Assembly: GCF_033705735.1 (NCBI RefSeq)
Contig: NZ_CP131131.1
Location: 1,550,001 to 1,614,000, forward strand
Reading direction: 5' to 3'
DNA from: Shinella zoogloeoides
GTDB taxonomy: Bacteria; Pseudomonadota; Alphaproteobacteria; Rhizobiales; Rhizobiaceae
Length of the DNA: 64,000 nucleotides
In this document: positions 60,145 to 64,000 of the stretch, piece by piece
Numbering within the stretch: the stretch's first letter is position 1
How the letters are laid out: each line of letters opens with the position of its first letter
Notes under the pieces: model-generated
The model's input: the letters and a program-made list of their open reading frames with translations, nothing else
The model's database searches: none
What the model was told of the DNA's origin: nothing
Made by a program: the position numbers and the translations under genes

Positions 60145-60338
60145 GATGTCCTCCCAAAGAATACTGCTCCTCAGCAGCGTGATTTAAAACATCATATTGT
60201 ATTACTATTGTAAACCCAAAAATCGCGCTTCCGCACATTTCACGATGCGAGCGCGCAGGCGCAGCCACGCGGGCACGGCAAGCGCGGCTGCACCGTCGGG
60301 TGTCGGGCGGTGGCAGAAGACCCGTTCTATGGAGGGCG
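60145..60338. promoter_or_regulatory. AT-rich upstream region of the ytfQ operon
   Basis: 194 bp between the ytfQ start and the end of the oligopeptide ATPase gene. Bases 60181-60230 are strikingly AT-rich for this genome and contain two direct ATTGTA repeats 10 bases apart (60196-60201 and 60207-60212), a plausible repressor or activator site near the promoter. No gene for a regulator of this operon is visible beside it. Confidence 0.5.
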
Positions 60339-61304
60339 TCAGCCGGCGGCGGCGAGCCGGACGCGGTGCCGCGGGGCGATCTCGACCAGCTCGGACGGCA
60401 GCGGCGCGGAGAAGACATCCGGCGCGGTGCTGCCATCGGTGACGAAACCGCGGCCCTCGACCAGCGGCTGGTCGGGAACGTTGCCCGGCCCCGCATCGAG
60501 GTTCAGGGCGGCATCCGGGTCGGGGATGGCGGCGATCAGGCGGCGCGTATAGGGATGCGTCGGGTTCTCGAATATCTCCCGCCATCCGCCCTCCTCCACG
60601 ATCTGCCCGAAATACATTACCAGCACGCGGTCGCTCATGTGCTCGACCACGCTGAGGTCGTGGCTGATCATGAGGTAGGAGAGGCCGAGCTTTTCCTGCA
60701 GGTCGAGCAGGAGGTTGATGATCTGCGCGCGGATCGACACGTCCAGCGCCGAGACCGGCTCGTCCAGCACGACGATCTCCGGTTCGAGGATGAGCGCACG
60801 GGCGATGCCGATGCGCTGACGCTGGCCGCCGGAGAATTCGTGCGGATAGCGGCGCGCCTGCTCGGGCGTCAGGCCGACATTCTTCATCATGGCCTCGATG
60901 CGGCCCTCGATCTCCGAGGACGCCGTGATGCCGTGCAGCTTCAGCGGCGCGGCGAGCGAGGTGCGCACGGACTGGCGCGGATTGAGCGAGGCATAGGGGT
61001 CCTGGAACACCATCTGCACCGCTTTCGCGCGCTCCATGCGGCCCGGCGCGCCGGCACCGGCGAGCGGCTGACCGCGATAGCGGATCGCCCCTTCCGTCGG
61101 CTCCTGCAGGCCGAGGATGGAAAGCGCGGTCGTCGACTTGCCGCAGCCGGATTCGCCGACGATGGACAGGCACTCGCCCTTGGCCAGCTCGAAGCTGATG
61201 CCGTTGACGGCGTGCAACAGGCGCTTGCCGGCGCCGAAAAGCCCTCCGCCGGAAATCGGGAAGCGCACATGCAGGTCGTCCACCTGAAGGAGCGGGGCGG
61301 TCAT
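60339..61304 (-). CDS. Peptide/nickel-type ABC transporter ATP-binding protein (DppF/OppF-like)
   Basis: A 321-residue ATPase: Walker [10 protein letters not shown], '[16 protein letters not shown]', signature FSGGQRQR, Walker B '[19 protein letters not shown]', '[16 protein letters not shown]' and the oligopeptide C-terminal region '[18 protein letters not shown]'. This is the OppF/DppF subtype. Overlaps the DppD-like gene by 4 bases. Last gene of the leftward operon; the C-terminal '[17 protein letters not shown]' tail is normal for the group. Confidence 0.92.
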   Translation of the reverse strand: MTAPLLQVDDLHVRFPISGGGLFGAGKRLLHAVNGISFELAKGECLSIVGESGCGKSTTALSILGLQEPTEGAIRYRGQPLAGAGAPGRMERAKAVQMVFQDPYASLNPRQSVRTSLAAPLKLHGITASSEIEGRIEAMMKNVGLTPEQARRYPHEFSGGQRQRIGIARALILEPEIVVLDEPVSALDVSIRAQIINLLLDLQEKLGLSYLMISHDLSVVEHMSDRVLVMYFGQIVEEGGWREIFENPTHPYTRRLIAAIPDPDAALNLDAGPGNVPDQPLVEGRGFVTDGSTAPDVFSAPLPSELVEIAPRHRVRLAAAG

Positions 61305-62212
61305 GGCTGGCTCCCTTCCGCGCCGCGTGGCGCTATGAAGCGGGTCTCCGTCAGCTTCGAGCGGTCGGCGATGATGCTGTCGATATCGACCAGCCGCTGG
61401 CGGCCGTGCTGGCTGCGGCTGCCGAGACGCGGCAGCGCGCCGAGAAGGCCGCGGGTATATTCGTGCCGGGGGTTTTCGAAGAGCGCCCGCGTCTCGTTCT
61501 CCTCGACGAGGCAGCCCGAATACATGACGCCGACGCGCTGGCAGATGCTGGCGATGACGCCGAGGTCGTGGCTGATGAAGAGCACGGCCGTGCCGCGCTC
61601 GGCGCAGAGCTCCTTGATGAGACGCAGCACCTCGGCCTGGACGGTCACGTCGAGCGCGGTGGTCGGCTCGTCGGCGATCAGGAGGTCCGGGTTGCAGGCG
61701 AGCGCCATGGCGATCATCACGCGCTGGCGAAGGCCGCCCGACATCTGGTGCGGATAGTTTTTCGCCCGCCGGTCGGGGTTGGGCACCCGCACGCTGGCGA
61801 GCGCTTCGACCGCAAGTTTCTGCGCCTCGTCCCAGCCCTTGCCTTGATGCAGCACGAACATCTCCGCGATCTGCCGGCCGACGGTGGAGAGCGGGTTCAG
61901 CGCCGTCATCGGCTCCTGGAAGATCATGGCGATGCGGTTGCCGCGCAGGCGCCGCATCTCGCGTTTCGAGAGGGCAAGGAGGTTCTGCCCCTTGAACAGG
62001 ATCTCGCCGCCGGAAACGGCGAGCGGCTTCTTCAACAGCCCCATGACGGCGAGCGACGTCACCGACTTGCCCGAGCCGGATTCGCCGACGAGCCCGTAGG
62101 CCTCGCCCGGCATGATCTGGAAGGAGACGCCCTTGAGGAGCGGATGGGAAACCGAGCGGCCGAACGCGACGCCGAGCTGCAGGTCCCTGATGTCGAGCAG
62201 CGGCTGGGTCAT
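61301..62212 (-). CDS. Peptide/nickel-type ABC transporter ATP-binding protein (DppD/OppD-like)
   Basis: A 303-residue ATPase: GESGSGKSV, '[20 protein letters not shown]', signature MSGGLRQR, '[20 protein letters not shown]', '[22 protein letters not shown]' and C-terminal '[20 protein letters not shown]'. Partner of the DppF-like ATPase. The ATG at 62212 overlaps the permease stop (ATGA); the open frame upstream is a shadow of the permease. Slightly short at the C-terminus: the iron-sulfur-type cysteine tail of DppD is not visible. Confidence 0.92.
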   Translation of the reverse strand: MTQPLLDIRDLQLGVAFGRSVSHPLLKGVSFQIMPGEAYGLVGESGSGKSVTSLAVMGLLKKPLAVSGGEILFKGQNLLALSKREMRRLRGNRIAMIFQEPMTALNPLSTVGRQIAEMFVLHQGKGWDEAQKLAVEALASVRVPNPDRRAKNYPHQMSGGLRQRVMIAMALACNPDLLIADEPTTALDVTVQAEVLRLIKELCAERGTAVLFISHDLGVIASICQRVGVMYSGCLVEENETRALFENPRHEYTRGLLGALPRLGSRSQHGRQRLVDIDSIIADRSKLTETRFIAPRGAEGSQP

Positions 62213-63030
62213 GGCCTGCGCGTCCTCATATGCGGGTCGAGGCTGTCGCGCAGGCCATCGCCGAGAAGGTTGAAGCCGAGCACCGAAAGGAAGATGGCAA
62301 GGCCGGGGAAGAGCGCCACCCAGGGCGCGAGCTGGATGAGCTGGCGCGCATCCGTCAGCATCGAGCCCCAGCTCGGGAACGGCGGCTGGATGCCGAGGCC
62401 GAGGAAGGAGAGCGCCGCTTCCGACAGTACCGCCGAGCCCATGCCGAGCGTCGCCATGACGAGGATCGGCCCCATCATGTTGGGCAGGATCTGCGTGAAC
62501 ATGATGCGCAGGTCCCCGTAGCCGAGCGTCTGCGCCGCCTGCACATAGCCCTGCGATTTCAGCGACAGCGTCGAGGAGCGGGCGATGCGGCAGGTCCAGC
62601 TCCAGTTGGTGAGGCCGAGCGCGACGAGGAGCGAGGGCAGGCCCGGGCCGAGCACCGCCATCACCGCGAGCGCGAAGATCAGCGAGGGAATGGCGAGCAT
62701 GACATTGGTGAGGCCGTTGACGAGGTCGTCCCACCAGCCGCCCCAATAGCCGGCGGTCATGCCGAGCGTGACGCCGATGATCGAGTTGATCACCTGCGAG
62801 ACGATGCCGACCGTCAGCGAGATCTGCGCGCCGTAGAGGATGCGGGTATAAACGTCCCGCCCCTGCCCGTCCGTGCCGAACCAGAAGGTGGCGTCCGGCG
62901 GCAGTTCGGAATTCATCAGGTCCGCGTCGAGCACCGGATCGAAGGGCGCGATCCACGGCGCGAGGACACCGGCGAGGATCACCAGCACCGTCAGCCCCGC
63001 GCCGAGCCAGAAGTTGAAGCCGAGGCGCAT
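62209..63030 (-). CDS. Peptide/nickel-type ABC transporter permease (DppC/OppC-like)
   Basis: A 273-residue permease with an OppC-type N-terminal segment ('PWIAPFDPVLDADLMNSELPPDATFWFGTDGQGRDVYTRILYGAQISLTVG'), six helices and the EAA loop 'YVQAAQTLGYGDLRIMFTQILPNMMGPILVMATLGMGSAVLSEAALSFLGLG'. Forms a heterodimer with the product of 63036-63971, 5 bases upstream. The ATG at 63030 agrees with the family start. Confidence 0.93.
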   Translation of the reverse strand: MRLGFNFWLGAGLTVLVILAGVLAPWIAPFDPVLDADLMNSELPPDATFWFGTDGQGRDVYTRILYGAQISLTVGIVSQVINSIIGVTLGMTAGYWGGWWDDLVNGLTNVMLAIPSLIFALAVMAVLGPGLPSLLVALGLTNWSWTCRIARSSTLSLKSQGYVQAAQTLGYGDLRIMFTQILPNMMGPILVMATLGMGSAVLSEAALSFLGLGIQPPFPSWGSMLTDARQLIQLAPWVALFPGLAIFLSVLGFNLLGDGLRDSLDPHMRTRRP

Positions 63031-63035
63031 TCCGC

Positions 63036-63971
63036 TCACTCCTGCTTGATGCGCGGATCGATCGCGGCATAGATCAGATCGACGGCGGTGTTGATGACGA
63101 GGAACCACAGCACGATGACGAGGATCGTGCCCTGCACCACGGGAATATCGCGGATCGCCACGCTGTCGACCAGCAGCGAGCCGATGCCCGGCCAGGCGAA
63201 AAGCTTCTCGATGACGACGGCCTGGCCGATCAGCGAGCCGAACTGCAGGCCGACCGTGGTGACGATCAAAACCAGCGCATTGCGCGCCACATGCCAGCGC
63301 ACCACCTTGACCTCGCTCATGCCCTTGGAATGGGCGGTGCGGATGAAGTCGGCATTCAGCACGTCGAGCACGCCCGCCCGCGTGGTGCGTGCCAGAAGCG
63401 CCAGTGGCGTCACCCCGAGCGTGACGGCGGGCAGGATGAGGTTTCGGAACGATCCGTCGCCATAGCCAAAGCTCGGCAGCCAGTTCAGTTGCAGGGCGAA
63501 AAGGTACATCAACAGCAGGCCCAGCCAGAACTGCGGCATGGAAAGCCCCGAGACCGCCCCGACCATCGTCACCGTATCGAGCACCGAGCCCGGCCGGAGC
63601 GCCGCGAGGAAGCCGAGCGGCACGCCGACGACGAGGGCGAAGACCATGGCGGCGATGGCCAGTTGCAGCGAGGCCCACATGCGGTCGTTGATGAGGTCGA
63701 TCACCGGCTGGCGGGTGCGGAAGGAGGTGCCGAGGTCGAAACGCGCAAGGTCGGTGACATAGGTCACGAAGCGCTCGACGAGCGGCTTGTTCAGCCCGAA
63801 CTCCTCGTTGAGGCGGGCGATCATCTGCGGGTCGGCGGCGCGCTTGCCATCGGCGAAGAGGCTCGCCGCGAAGGTGCCGGGCACCACGGAGAAGATGACG
63901 AAGATGAGCAGCGCCACCACGACGACCGTGGGGATGACCTGCAGGATGCGGCGCAGGGTGAAGCGTAGCAT
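63036..63971 (-). CDS. Peptide/nickel-type ABC transporter permease (DppB/OppB-like)
   Basis: A 311-residue permease: N-terminal 'LRFTLRRILQVIPTVVVVALLIFVIFSVVPGTFAASLF', 'RLNEEFGLNKPLVERFVTYVTDLARFDLGTSFRTRQPVIDLI', and the EAA region 'IRTAHSKGMSEVKVVRWHVARNALVLIVTTVGLQFGSLIGQAVVIEKLFAWPGIGSLLVDSVAIRD'. First visible gene of a leftward operon. The periplasmic binding protein that would give specificity is expected just beyond base 64000. The 29 bases after 63971 hold no recognisable gene end. Confidence 0.93.
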   Translation of the reverse strand: MLRFTLRRILQVIPTVVVVALLIFVIFSVVPGTFAASLFADGKRAADPQMIARLNEEFGLNKPLVERFVTYVTDLARFDLGTSFRTRQPVIDLINDRMWASLQLAIAAMVFALVVGVPLGFLAALRPGSVLDTVTMVGAVSGLSMPQFWLGLLLMYLFALQLNWLPSFGYGDGSFRNLILPAVTLGVTPLALLARTTRAGVLDVLNADFIRTAHSKGMSEVKVVRWHVARNALVLIVTTVGLQFGSLIGQAVVIEKLFAWPGIGSLLVDSVAIRDIPVVQGTILVIVLWFLVINTAVDLIYAAIDPRIKQE

Positions 63972-64000
63972 GAGCGGTTCCGTGTTGGGCGCCCTTGCGG

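Noticed and set aside
1..64000. CRISPR arrays, tRNA or rRNA genes, insertion sequences, prophage
   Set aside because: No regularly spaced direct repeats, no cloverleaf-like or rRNA-like stretch and no transposase or integrase motifs were seen. The repeat at 33715-33860 is a single inverted pair, not an array.

Overview
The window is high-GC (roughly 65%) chromosome- or megaplasmid-type DNA from an alphaproteobacterium of the Rhizobiaceae (Rhizobium/Agrobacterium/Sinorhizobium type). The main evidence is a near-complete succinoglycan (exo) cluster at 27.4-47.1 kb, in the gene order known from Sinorhizobium meliloti. Supporting evidence is the density of ABC importers, a TGA-N9-TCA iron-responsive operator of the RirA type, and an inverted repeat resembling rhizobial intergenic mosaic elements. 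No rRNA, tRNA, transposase, phage or CRISPR sequence was seen.

Layout. 0-4.4 kb: a leftward sugar ABC importer operon (binding protein cut by the window edge, RbsC-type permease, RbsA-type ATPase) led by a short-chain dehydrogenase and divergent from an IclR regulator; a 31-bp near-perfect palindrome lies between them. 4.4-11.4 kb: an iron-siderophore uptake island (FecCDE/FatBCD-like ABC system, a DUF2218 protein, a TonB-dependent receptor) with a divergent AraC/PchR-type activator. 11.4-14.6 kb: ybhP-, ybhN- and clsB(ybhO)-like genes. 14.8-18 kb: an EamA transporter, small unknown proteins and an S33-type alpha/beta hydrolase. 18-23.8 kb: a CecR-like TetR repressor divergent from a ybhGFSR-type ABC-2 efflux operon. 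These two ybh groups are also neighbours in Escherichia coli. 23.8-27.4 kb: a glutathione S-transferase, a fused dihydroxyacetone kinase and lrgAB.

27.4-47.1 kb: exoZ-exoQ-exoF-exoY (leftward), exoX-exoU (rightward), exoV and exoW (leftward), exoT, then exoH-exoK-exoL-exoA-exoM-exoO-exoN-exoP (rightward). Together they encode sugar-nucleotide supply (ExoN), initiation (ExoY with ExoF), the glycosyltransferases that build the octasaccharide (ExoA, L, M, O, U, W), its decoration (ExoZ acetyl, ExoH succinyl, ExoV pyruvyl), flipping, polymerisation and export (ExoT, Q, F, P), cleavage (ExoK) and a small inhibitor (ExoX). exoI and exoB, present in the S. meliloti cluster, are absent here.

47.1-55.6 kb: a polyamine/opine-type ABC importer, a short-chain dehydrogenase, a GntR/FCD regulator and, divergently, a phosphotransferase-class III aminotransferase pair. 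This pair looks like a kinase plus a PLP phospho-lyase, as in hydroxylysine or ethanolamine-phosphate breakdown. It is the most interesting candidate for an under-described pathway. 55.6-60.1 kb: a ytfQ-ytfR-ytfT-yjfF-type (galactofuranose family) sugar importer. 60.3-64 kb: four genes of a dipeptide/oligopeptide (Dpp/Opp) ABC importer, whose binding protein is presumably outside the window.
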